Source of the DNA: Hyphomonadaceae bacterium UBA2389
Lineage (GTDB): Bacteria > Pseudomonadota > Alphaproteobacteria > Caulobacterales > Aquidulcibacteraceae
Assembly: GCA_002343395.1 (NCBI GenBank)
Contig: DDSN01000108.1
Coordinates: forward strand, 1 to 5,714
Reading direction: 5' to 3'
DNA: 5,714 bases
The notes under the pieces were generated by a model, which was given only the letters and a program-made list of their open reading frames with translations, was not told where the DNA came from and did not search any database. Below are positions 1 to 5,410 of the stretch, piece after piece; the first letter of the stretch is position 1, and each line of letters starts with the position of its first letter. Both the position numbers and the translations under genes were made by a program.

Positions 1-386
1 TAGACGTCCTGTTCCTTGATGTCCTTGACCGACTTCGCGCCCGTCTCCTCGTCAGTTTCAAAGACGATGAGGCGCAGCTTCACTTTCAGCGGCGCGGCGT
101 ACGTCATGTCGCGCTGCTGGCATTCTTCAACGTCGAACTTCGGCTCTTCGAACTCGTAGCTCACGTATTCGAGCACGGCCCGATCCGAGAAGTCACGGAT
201 CGGGAACACCGACTTGAACACGGCCTGCAGGCCCTCGTCGATGCGCTCGTAGGAGCGTTGGTCTTTCTGCAGGAATTGATCGTAGGAACTCTTCTGAACC
301 TCGATCAGGTTCGGCATCCGCCCCGCCTCGGGGATCTTGCCGAACGACTTACGGATCTTCTTCTTACCGGTGTAGGACAGAGCCAT
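1..386 (-). CDS. rpoB: RNA polymerase beta subunit, N-terminal part (runs off the window)
   Basis: This is the first 128 codons of the beta subunit of DNA-directed RNA polymerase, the catalytic core of transcription; the rest lies beyond base 1. I translated it from the ATG at 386 and it reads without a stop. The start MALSYTGKKKIRKSFGKI, then a PNLIEVQKSSYDQFL segment, FPIRDFSDRAVLEYVSYEF, and finally TYAAPLKVKLRLIVFE and GAKSVKDIKEQDVY, are the conserved beta-subunit N-terminus (start of the protrusion/lobe region) in its alphaproteobacterial form. A GGGAAG purine run 5 nt upstream of the ATG is a good ribosome binding site. It follows rplL after 237 bases, the usual rplJL-rpoBC order, and is probably co-transcribed with it. 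The rifampicin-binding region is not in the window. Confidence 0.97.
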   Translation of the reverse strand, partial: MALSYTGKKKIRKSFGKIPEAGRMPNLIEVQKSSYDQFLQKDQRSYERIDEGLQAVFKSVFPIRDFSDRAVLEYVSYEFEEPKFDVEECQQRDMTYAAPLKVKLRLIVFETDEETGAKSVKDIKEQDV

Positions 387-539
387 CTGTTCTTCCCATT
401 GCGCGCTGCGCTCGAGTGCGAACCCCGGCTACTAGGCTCGCCAAGCGCGGCGCGTGAGCCGCCTTCCCGCCCCTCAAACCAACGACTGACGTCGCTGGCC
501 CGACCCGTTTTCGAAGTGCCATGGGCGGGCGGCGCTTCG

Positions 540-562
540 GCGTCTCCGCGAACGGAGAACGC
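540..562 (-). promoter_or_regulatory. Stem-loop in the rplL-rpoB spacer
   Basis: The 237-base spacer between rplL and rpoB holds one clear hairpin. Bases 540-548 pair with 553-562 as 9 base pairs with a single bulged base at 559; in the minus-strand RNA the loop is UUCG. No U-run follows on either strand, so it is not a standard intrinsic terminator. In E. coli the equivalent spacer carries an attenuator and an RNase III processing site that set the ratio of ribosomal protein to polymerase subunit; a similar role here is inferred from position only. I saw no convincing gene in the rest of the spacer (387-623). Confidence 0.45.
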
Positions 563-623
563 TAAATTGCGGCGCCGAGGCCATCTTGCAGACGGCCCCG
601 GCTTCCGCGTTCGTGATTGCGAA

Positions 624-1001
624 TTACTTCAGATCGACCTTGGCGCCGGCCTTTTCAAGTTGAGCCTTGAACTTCTCGGCGTCGGCCTTGTTCACGCCCT
701 CCTTCACAGGCTTCGGCGCGCCTTCCACGAGGTCCTTGGCTTCCTTGAGGCCCAGGCCCGTGATCGCGCGCACTTCCTTGATGACTTCGATCTTCTTGTC
801 GCCAGCGCTGGTGAGTTGGACCGTGAATTCGGTCTTCTCTTCAGCGGCGGCGGCCGGCGCTGCGGCGCCCGCAACGGCGGCGACAGCCACCGGAGCAGCA
901 GCCGAAACGCCCCACTTCTCTTCCAGCTTCTTTGAAAGCTCGGCGGCTTCGAGAACCGTGAGCGCGGAAAGATCTTCAACGAGTTTATCGAGATTTGCCA
1001 T
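624..1001 (-). CDS. rplL: Large ribosomal subunit protein bL12 (L7/L12)
   Basis: This encodes the 125-residue acidic stalk protein L7/L12, which binds L10 as dimers and recruits the translational GTPases EF-Tu, EF-G and IF2 to the ribosome. Three parts are visible: an N-terminal dimerisation helix pair (about residues 1-32, MANLDKLVEDLSALTVLEAA), an Ala/Pro/Val-rich flexible hinge (about 33-55), and a globular C-terminal domain (about 56-125) with the factor-binding segment ITGLGLKEAKDLVEGAPKPV. The length is typical of the family. The ATG at 1001 has an AGGA about 9 nt upstream. It lies 54 bases after rplJ and shares its transcript, as in most bacteria. High L12 output relative to L10 (several copies per ribosome) is normally achieved translationally. 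Confidence 0.98.
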   Translation of the reverse strand: MANLDKLVEDLSALTVLEAAELSKKLEEKWGVSAAAPVAVAAVAGAAAPAAAAEEKTEFTVQLTSAGDKKIEVIKEVRAITGLGLKEAKDLVEGAPKPVKEGVNKADAEKFKAQLEKAGAKVDLK

Positions 1002-1055
1002 GATCTTAAGTCCTGACGTTTGATTTCAGTTCGATGCGAATTGCGGAATGGACGG

Positions 1056-1571
1056 TTATGCGGCGTCTTTCGTCGCGTAGGCGTTGAAGACGCGGGCCAG
1101 CTGACCAGCGGGCGCCGCCAGCACGCCGGCGACCTTCGTCGCGGGCGCCTGAATCAGGCCGATGATCTTGCCGCGCAGCTCGTCGAGCGACGGCATCGTG
1201 GCGAGCGCCTGAATGCCTGCTGTGTCGAGCAGCTGGTCGCCGAAAAGACCGCCGAGAATGGCGAACTTTTCCTTTTCCTTCGCGTACGCGACCGCGACCT
1301 TGGCGGCCGTGATCGGATCAGCGGAATAGGCGATGGCCGTTGGGCCGGTGAACAGGTCGGACGCCGACGCCTTGGGCGTATCGGCGATCGCCAGCTTCAC
1401 CAGCCGGTTCTTCACGACTTTGAGCGCGCCGCCCTCGGTGCGAAGGCGATTACGCAGCACCGTCAAATCCGCAACAGTCAGACCAGAGTAGTGGCCAACG
1501 ACCACCACGCCGGCCCCGGTGAAAACGCCTTTCAGGCTCTCCACCGTTTCGGCCTTCTGAGCACGATCCAT
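1056..1571 (-). CDS. rplJ: Large ribosomal subunit protein uL10
   Basis: This encodes L10 (171 residues), which anchors the L7/L12 stalk to 23S rRNA and, as the L10-L12 complex, represses its own operon. The N-terminal rRNA-binding domain is clear: MDRAQKAETVESLK, then VVVGHYSGLTVADLTVLRN and GGALKVVKNRLVKLA. A middle segment carries LFTGPTAIAY and FAILGGLFGDQLLD, and the Ala-rich C-terminal helix (about residues 140-171) is the docking site for L12 dimers. The frame is open 10 codons upstream to 1601, but I chose the ATG at 1571: it gives the family N-terminus and has a strong GAGGAG ribosome binding site 6 nt upstream. The longer reading would also place coding sequence inside the leader hairpin at 1588-1612. 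Confidence 0.97.
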   Translation of the reverse strand: MDRAQKAETVESLKGVFTGAGVVVVGHYSGLTVADLTVLRNRLRTEGGALKVVKNRLVKLAIADTPKASASDLFTGPTAIAYSADPITAAKVAVAYAKEKEKFAILGGLFGDQLLDTAGIQALATMPSLDELRGKIIGLIQAPATKVAGVLAAPAGQLARVFNAYATKDAA

Positions 1572-1703
1572 TGCGGTCTCCTCAGTGGGGCGCCCGGCCA
1601 ATCCGGGCGCCCGAGCGCACGCGGACCAGCCGGCCGGCGGTAAATGACCCCCGGGTGCGGCGCGCGATCCACGCGCGGCCTGTCCCAGGAGCCGGCCTGC
1701 CGG
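1572..1703 (-). promoter_or_regulatory. Probable L10 autoregulatory mRNA leader upstream of rplJ
   Basis: The bases just upstream of rplJ are packed with complementary segments when read as minus-strand RNA. Bases 1648-1655 (CCCGGGGG in the RNA) can pair over 8 bp, including G-U pairs, with 1684-1691 (CUCCUGGG). They enclose an asymmetric internal loop and an inner 6-bp hairpin (1661-1666 with 1672-1677, 5-base loop). Outside this, 1634-1638 can pair with 1691-1695. An extended helix with an asymmetric internal loop, followed by a hairpin next to the Shine-Dalgarno sequence, is the general plan of L10 leaders, where the L10-L12 complex binds and represses rplJL translation. The assignment rests on position plus foldability; I did not match a specific kink-turn consensus, and the 5' boundary is approximate. 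Confidence 0.5.
1588..1612 (-). promoter_or_regulatory. Perfect 10-bp hairpin just before the rplJ ribosome binding site
   Basis: Bases 1588-1597 and 1603-1612 are perfect inverted repeats with a 5-base loop. In the mRNA this all-GC stem ends about 5 bases before the GAGGAG Shine-Dalgarno sequence of rplJ (1578-1583). It has no U-run after it, so it is not a terminator. Its placement suits a translational control element or a structure that presents the ribosome binding site; the mechanism is inferred. Confidence 0.55.
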
Positions 1704-1982
1704 AGACGGCTTGACAGCCGCCCCCGAAAAACGTCAGCTTCTGTCTATTGCAGGTGAAGAAAGCCGAAGGCTTTCAACGCATTAAGCCGCGCGCATGAGC
1801 GCCCTCTGGGCGCACCACATGCGTGGCGCCTGCAGTCTTGGACAGGATCGGCGGGTGTTAACCCCGCCGGATCGCGGCATATGCACGGTTTATTGCACCG
1901 CCGCAAGAGGCGCAGGCACAGTTTTCTGCGTTTGGCAAGCGCCCCGTTCACCGCGCGACCGAAAGGCCGCACATGAGCCCGC
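1704..1982. other. Non-coding spacer between the GH16 pair and the rplJ leader
   Basis: I see no convincing gene in this stretch; short open frames on both strands have no recognisable protein features. Two small hairpins stand out. One at 1759-1775 has 7 bp and a 3-base loop, and is followed on the minus strand only by a weak U-rich run. The other at 1849-1869 has 7 bp and a 7-base loop, with no U-run. Either could mark the end of the GH16 transcript, but neither is a strong intrinsic terminator. The rplJ promoter is expected here if the rplA terminator isolates the upstream operon; I could not fix a convincing -35/-10 pair. Confidence 0.5.
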
Positions 1983-2864
1983 TCACGGATCACGCCGCGG
2001 CGAGGCGCAAATCGAGCGTCCCTCATAGCGCTCCGCCCGCGCCACACAGGACACTTCCATCACCCACGGCGCATCCGCCGGATTAAGCGCTTCCGCCCAG
2101 CGCCAGAGCTCAATCGTGCCCCAGAGGCTCAGGTAGTAGCGCTGCGGCCGGCGCAAGCGCTGCACGCGCGCGTCCGTCACTTCATGCACGAGCTGGTTGT
2201 TGACGTACCAGCGCAGCGCCGTCGGCGTCCATTCGAAGCCGTAGGTGTTGAAGCTCTGCGAAGGATCGAAACCGAGATTGATCGTCTCCTGCTTCGAGAA
2301 CCCATGAACGTGATAGGTAAGCTCCATGAGCCGGGGCCGCGCGCCCATGAACTCGATGTCGATCTCTTCCCAGGTCGAGTTGTCATGCGGCTTCACATAC
2401 GTGAACAGGGCGGAGATGAGGCCTGGCCCGTTGGGAATGCGCATGCTCGCTTCGTAGTAGCCGTAGAGATAGAGTTCCCTGCTCTGCAGCTCGCCTGACA
2501 TGAACGGGCGCCGATCCGGGCCCGGCGGATTCGGGCGCATGGTGATGGCCAACCCGTTCGGCGTGATCGAGAGGGCGTCACGTCGCCAATCATTCTCCAT
2601 CCATGTGCCATTGTTCCAGCCGTCGGAGAAATGCCAACGGCTGTCGTCAAGCGTGCGGAAGCGGTCGATGAAGGTGAGACTCTCGGGCAGAGGCGGAAAC
2701 GCCTCCTTCGCCGCGACAATCTTGGCTTGCGGCAACAGCAATGTCGCCCCCGCCGCCACGATCAACACGGCTGGCGCCGCAACCATCGCCAACGCAGCCG
2801 CCATTGCGAGCGCGATAAACGCGCTGCCGAACGTGCGCCACAGTGCGCGCATCAATCCACGCAT
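1983..2864 (-). CDS. Glycoside hydrolase family 16 protein, membrane-anchored or exported (second of a tandem pair)
   Basis: This 293-residue protein has a GH16 beta-jelly-roll catalytic domain (about residues 62-275), a family that cleaves beta-1,3, beta-1,4 or mixed-linkage glycans by a retaining mechanism. The signature WEEIDIEFMG contains the E-x-D-x-E triad (E167 nucleophile, D169 assisting, E171 acid/base), the form without an inserted residue seen in lichenase/ExoK/XTH-like members. YLYGYYEASMRIP, TYHVHGF, TYGFEWTPTALRWYVNNQLVH and RPQRYYLSLW are further family landmarks. Residues about 11-45 form an unusually long hydrophobic segment, either a signal peptide or an uncleaved anchor. 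Two C-terminal cysteines (C273, C286) flank RYEGRS, as in the upstream paralogue, and may form a disulfide. The ATG at 2864 overlaps the upstream gene by 13 nt and has AAGG about 9 nt upstream; the ATG at 2852 (TGATG junction) is an alternative. The substrate is unknown. Confidence 0.88.
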   Translation of the reverse strand: MRGLMRALWRTFGSAFIALAMAAALAMVAAPAVLIVAAGATLLLPQAKIVAAKEAFPPLPESLTFIDRFRTLDDSRWHFSDGWNNGTWMENDWRRDALSITPNGLAITMRPNPPGPDRRPFMSGELQSRELYLYGYYEASMRIPNGPGLISALFTYVKPHDNSTWEEIDIEFMGARPRLMELTYHVHGFSKQETINLGFDPSQSFNTYGFEWTPTALRWYVNNQLVHEVTDARVQRLRRPQRYYLSLWGTIELWRWAEALNPADAPWVMEVSCVARAERYEGRSICASPRRDP

Positions 2865-3637
2865 AGTGACCGGCCTTCATAGCGCGGCGCGTACGCCATG
2901 CACGCGACATGCATCTTCCACGGCGCCTCGCTCGGGTCGATGACGCCTAACCAGCGCGGCATGCGTTCGCTGTTCCACAAGCTCGAAAACATGCGTTGCG
3001 GACGCGTGAGTTCCGCGACGCGCCCGCGACGCGATACATGCACAAGCTCGTTATCGATGTACCAGCGGATCGCGTTGCGCCGCCACTCGAACGCGTAGGT
3101 ATGAAAGTCTTCCGAAGCGTCGAAAGGCAGTTCTTCGACTTGCAGCGTTGCCTGCCCCGCGACGTGATAAACCAGTTCGATCCGGCGCGGATCGTAGCCG
3201 GTCAGCTCCATGTCGATCTCGTTCCAGCTCTCCACGCCCTCTGGGCGGGTGAACGTAAAGAACGCCGAGACAAGCCCTCGTCCGCGCGGCATGCGCAGGC
3301 GCGCTTCGAAATAGCCGTAGAGATACTCCTCCGACGTGCTAATCTCGCCCGACACATAGGGCTTCTCGCCGTCGCCCGCGTTTCGATCCAACGAGATAAC
3401 CAGCCCTTGCGGCCCGAGCCCTACCTGATCGCGGCGCCACTCGCTCGAGAACCACTCCCCGGAGTGCCAGCCATCCGAGACGATCCAGCGAGGATCGATC
3501 AGCGGCGTCTGAAACCGCTCGACGAACAGAGAAGAAGTGGTTGCCGTCTGCGCTTGCGCCTTGAGCGGCAGCGTCGCGAGGCAAGTCACAAGGAGGAACC
3601 AACCGAAAAGCGCCTTGCCTCCCCGTCCGCCGCGCAT
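2852..3637 (-). CDS. Glycoside hydrolase family 16 protein, secreted (first of a tandem pair)
   Basis: From the chosen ATG this is a 261-residue GH16 enzyme. It starts with a signal peptide: basic MRGGRGGK, hydrophobic core ALFGWFLLVTCLATLPL, and probable signal peptidase I cleavage after AQA (residue 29). The catalytic motif WNEIDMELTG supplies E140, D142 and E144. FEARLRMPRGRGLVSAFFTF, TYAFEWRRNAIRWYIDNELVH and the tail RYEGRSLC, with C246 and C259, match the downstream paralogue. The start is uncertain. The ATG at 3679 adds 14 residues, overlaps vapC by 11 nt and has AGGG 6 nt upstream; a TTG at 3718 is unlikely. I preferred 3637 because it gives a normal signal peptide. ExoK-like enzymes of this family trim exopolysaccharides in alphaproteobacteria; a role in the cell's own matrix, or in glucan use, is possible but unproven. 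Confidence 0.87.
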   Translation of the reverse strand: MRGGRGGKALFGWFLLVTCLATLPLKAQAQTATTSSLFVERFQTPLIDPRWIVSDGWHSGEWFSSEWRRDQVGLGPQGLVISLDRNAGDGEKPYVSGEISTSEEYLYGYFEARLRMPRGRGLVSAFFTFTRPEGVESWNEIDMELTGYDPRRIELVYHVAGQATLQVEELPFDASEDFHTYAFEWRRNAIRWYIDNELVHVSRRGRVAELTRPQRMFSSLWNSERMPRWLGVIDPSEAPWKMHVACMAYAPRYEGRSLCVD

Positions 3638-3668
3638 GCGCGACGCCCCACACGCCGGGCCGAGATCG

Positions 3669-4085
3669 CTAGCGCGCATCGTAGGCCCTAAGACCAAACT
3701 TCTCAGCGGCCGCGACAAGCGCCCCGTCGCGACTCGCTAACTCGGCGCCCATCCGCTGAGCCAATTCCAGATAGCAGGCGTCATAAAAGGACAAGCCGCT
3801 CGTTCGCGCTATGTCAAACGCCGCCTCCATGATCTCCGGGCCAGGGGGATCGTCGAGGCGCACCACGGCCCCAAGCAGGTCAGCGACCGCAAGATCAGCC
3901 GCTTCGCGGGACAAGCGCTTTTGCCGTTCCGCTCGCAGCACTCCATTGCGCAGTTCGAAGCCGAAAATGTATGGCGCGACGAAGTCGGCGTTGGCGAGCG
4001 CGCGCAGCGCTTCCCCTGCACGCGTGACCTGCGTCGCCAGTATCCATGCGAACGCAACAGACGCGTCTACGACGACGCGATTCAC
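3669..4085 (-). CDS. vapC: VapC-like PIN-domain ribonuclease toxin
   Basis: This 138-residue protein is a single PIN domain, the Mg-dependent RNase fold of VapC toxins, which typically cut tRNA or rRNA and stop translation. The acidic active-site residues are in place: D7 in VVVDAS, E44 in FELRNG, D102 in SFYDACYLELA, and D120 in LASRDGALVAAAEKFG. The length is normal for VapC. It starts with GTG at 4085, overlapping the antitoxin stop by 4 nt (GTGA), and has a strong AGGAAGG ribosome binding site 6 nt upstream inside the antitoxin gene, so translation is coupled. The active site looks intact, so the toxin is predicted functional; its RNA target cannot be read from the sequence. Confidence 0.93.
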   Translation of the reverse strand: MNRVVVDASVAFAWILATQVTRAGEALRALANADFVAPYIFGFELRNGVLRAERQKRLSREAADLAVADLLGAVVRLDDPPGPEIMEAAFDIARTSGLSFYDACYLELAQRMGAELASRDGALVAAAEKFGLRAYDAR

Positions 4086-4333
4086 TCGCGCCCTTCCTCA
4101 ATGGCGGCCTTCCAATCAAACGGCGCCATGCCGGCGTCTGTTTGGGTCGCGCGCCGCTCCGTTAGGCGCCTGAACGCCGCCTCTCGTTCGGCAGAAGAAA
4201 AAACATGCATCGGCGAAAGCCGCGCAGCCGGTTTGCCGTGGCGGGTTATGATCACCTCTACACCGGTCTCCTCGACCTCCTGCACCAAGGCCGAAAGCTT
4301 GTTTTTTGCTTCGTAGAGCGCGACTTCTTTCAT
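4082..4333 (-). CDS. Phd/YefM-type antitoxin partner of VapC
   Basis: This 83-residue protein belongs to the Phd/YefM antitoxin family. The N-terminal half (about residues 1-42) is the dimeric DNA-binding fold, with EVALYEAKNKLSALVQEVE followed by the hallmark IITRHGKPAARLSP. The polar C-terminal half (about 45-83, ending in FDWKAAIEEGRE) should wrap around and block the VapC active site, as in related complexes. Partner exchange between Phd-type antitoxins and PIN toxins is common. The start is the ATG at 4333; no strong Shine-Dalgarno sequence precedes it, only a weak AAGA about 10 nt upstream. A palindromic AT-rich sequence directly upstream is the likely autoregulatory operator. Annotators may call this gene vapB. 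Confidence 0.92.
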   Translation of the reverse strand: MKEVALYEAKNKLSALVQEVEETGVEVIITRHGKPAARLSPMHVFSSAEREAAFRRLTERRATQTDAGMAPFDWKAAIEEGRE

Positions 4334-4344
4334 GGGGCGCAGTC

Positions 4345-4386
4345 TTGGCTAAATTTGGCTATAATGCAAGGCAATATAGCCAAATT
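4345..4386 (-). promoter_or_regulatory. Probable operator/promoter of the toxin-antitoxin operon (inverted repeat)
   Basis: A perfect 12-bp inverted repeat (AATTTGGCTATA at 4352-4363, its complement at 4375-4386) with an 11-base spacer lies in the 61-base gap upstream of the antitoxin. A third half-site, TTGGCTA, sits at 4345-4351, exactly 10 bp (one helical turn) from the same heptamer at 4355-4361. The region is strikingly AT-rich compared with its surroundings. Phd/YefM antitoxins bind such repeats and, with the toxin, repress their own promoter. TATATT and TATA-like -10 candidates lie within the repeat on the minus strand, but I could not pair one with a good -35. Confidence 0.7.
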
Positions 4387-4394
4387 GGCGTCGG

Positions 4395-4832
4395 TTAGAG
4401 TTTCGCCGCCCCGGCCAGGACCCGGCTGGCGAAAACCTGCAGCGTGGCGACGAGTTCGCGCGGGGAGCCCTCCCCGCCGCGAAACAGCGATGAAAGCGCG
4501 TCCGAGAAAATGAACACCGCCTTGGGCGACCATTTGTCGGTGCCTGCCGTCTCGGTGATGAAGTCCCTGAACAGCTTCGCCGCCTCCGACAATTCAGGCT
4601 TTCCGAACGTCCCGGCGACAGTCTGAATTTCGGCGACGACCTCGACTAGAGCGCCTGCGGTATGCGCATCGGTGGAGCAATGACGCGCAAGCTCACCGAC
4701 ACGGGTAATGCTCGCCGCCAAATGGTCGTGCCCCTCCGCCGTCAGGCTGGCGAGGACGTTCTGCGCCTGCGTCACTGATTGAGCGAAGGTTTGGCCGCCA
4801 GGCGCGCCAATGGCTTTGCTAAGTCGGCTCAC
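4395..4832 (-). CDS. Hpt-like helical protein without the canonical phospho-histidine, coupled to a receiver gene
   Basis: I do not recognise a named family for this 145-residue, apparently all-helical, soluble protein. One segment, VAEIQTVAGTFGKPELSEAA (about residues 65-84), closely resembles the core of Hpt domains, whose pattern is roughly HxLKGxAGxxGxxxLxxxA. In this alignment the phospho-accepting His is replaced by Ala (A67) and the LKG by IQT. Four other histidines (H35, H37, H51, H57) lie in the first half; H57 in AHTAGAL is the only other plausible candidate. No signal peptide or membrane segment is seen. I chose the GTG at 4832 because GGAG lies 5 nt upstream and it gives a 4-nt GTGA overlap with the upstream receiver gene; the adjacent GTG at 4835 adds one residue. 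A binding partner or decoy for the neighbouring receiver is an inference. Confidence 0.65.
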   Translation of the reverse strand: MSRLSKAIGAPGGQTFAQSVTQAQNVLASLTAEGHDHLAASITRVGELARHCSTDAHTAGALVEVVAEIQTVAGTFGKPELSEAAKLFRDFITETAGTDKWSPKAVFIFSDALSSLFRGGEGSPRELVATLQVFASRVLAGAAKL

Positions 4833-5314
4833 CACAACTCCACAATTTCATGGCTTTCCGCCGTCGCCAGCTCCACGTGCGGCGCCGTTGGCGCGTCACG
4901 CCTGCCCACGTGGTTGGCCGCCCAAATGATCCGCTCCAAAAGGGTTTGGGGCGAATACGGTTTCGCGATGACGTAGTCGGCTCGGCAGGCCTTGGCGCCT
5001 TCGACGATGTCGATGCTGACGCTTCCGGTCATGATGATGATCGGCGCCAACGACGTCTCGCCGAAGCGCGGCTCGCGAAGGCGGCGCAACATGGCGTACG
5101 ATTCCTCGACCTTCGGGAACGGATCGCAAAGCACGAGATCGACCGGCATCAGGGCTAGCTTCGCCACCGCCTGGTTTGCGGACTCAAAACCCGTGATGTC
5201 GCGAAATCCGAAGCTCGATAACACGTCACGCGCAATTCGATAGCCGAAGTTGCTCGCGTCCACGATAGCGGCGCGCGCCAACGCGAAATTGAACTTGGCG
5301 TCTTCCACGCACAT
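4829..5314 (-). CDS. Atypical CheY-like single-domain response regulator
   Basis: This 161-residue protein is essentially one receiver (REC) domain (about residues 13-135) with no DNA-binding or enzymatic output domain, so it probably signals by protein contact. Phospho-acceptor D64 (DLVLCDPFP), switch threonine T96 (IIIMTGS) and K118 (VIAKPYSP) are present. Two features are unusual. The acidic pair at the end of strand beta-1 is DA (D19, A20) rather than DD/ED, removing a residue that normally binds Mg. The DxxMP(N)xxG pattern after the phospho-Asp is replaced by DPFPKVEES. Phosphorylation may therefore be weak or altered. A short tail (about 137-161) follows. Translation runs directly into the Hpt-like gene with a 4-nt overlap. 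The start is the ATG at 5314, with a weak GAGAG upstream; the rplA terminator separates it from the ribosomal genes, so it needs its own promoter, which I could not place. Confidence 0.85.
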   Translation of the reverse strand: MCVEDAKFNFALARAAIVDASNFGYRIARDVLSSFGFRDITGFESANQAVAKLALMPVDLVLCDPFPKVEESYAMLRRLREPRFGETSLAPIIIMTGSVSIDIVEGAKACRADYVIAKPYSPQTLLERIIWAANHVGRRDAPTAPHVELATAESHEIVELW

Positions 5315-5380
5315 GGGTCAGCTCTCGCCCTCTGGTGCGCCTCGGTTCGCCAAGAAAAGGTTAACGCAGAGCCGCCAACG

Positions 5381-5410
5381 AAAAACGCCCCGGCGTCGAG
5401 CCGGGGCGTT
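5381..5410 (-). terminator. Intrinsic terminator after rplA
   Basis: Bases 5384-5394 and 5400-5410 form a perfect 11-bp, GC-rich inverted repeat with a 5-base loop. On the minus strand the stem runs straight into five U residues (complement of 5381-5385, the first two of which pair in the stem). It lies about 30 bases after the rplA stop codon, in the right orientation to end the rplK-rplA transcript. On the plus strand no T-run follows, so it works in one direction. Confidence 0.88.

Noticed and set aside
258..935. Long plus-strand open frame of 225 codons
   Set aside because: It runs antisense across rplL and the rplL-rpoB spacer, has Leu/Arg-rich sequence with no recognisable domain, and is explained by GC-rich codon structure opposite real genes.
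1020..1643. Plus-strand open frame of 207 codons opposite rplJ
   Set aside because: It is wholly antisense to rplJ and its leader, and is Arg/Gly/His-rich without family features; this is typical of a shadow frame.
1711..1716. Perfect TTGACA on the plus strand
   Set aside because: There is no -10 element about 17 bases downstream and no plus-strand gene for it to serve.
1759..1775. 7-bp hairpin as terminator of the GH16 operon
   Set aside because: The stem is short and only a weak, interrupted U-rich run follows, and it lies over 200 bases after the GH16 stop; it was not called as a terminator.
1863..1912. Possible rplJ promoter on the minus strand (TTGCGG with CATATG 17 bases apart)
   Set aside because: Each element matches only about half of the sigma-70 consensus, which is too weak to report as a feature.
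1745..2047. Minus-strand frame of 100 codons in the GH16-rplJ spacer
   Set aside because: It overlaps the end of the GH16 gene, its composition is Arg/Cys-rich, and it shows no motif or convincing ribosome binding site. The spacer is better read as non-coding.
2996..3691. Plus-strand frame of 231 codons opposite the first GH16 gene
   Set aside because: It is antisense to a gene with an intact catalytic motif and signal peptide, and the translated sequence has no recognisable domain.
4360..4365. Perfect TATAAT on the plus strand
   Set aside because: It falls inside the inverted repeat, no -35 element lies at a suitable distance, and no plus-strand gene follows. It is a by-product of the palindrome.
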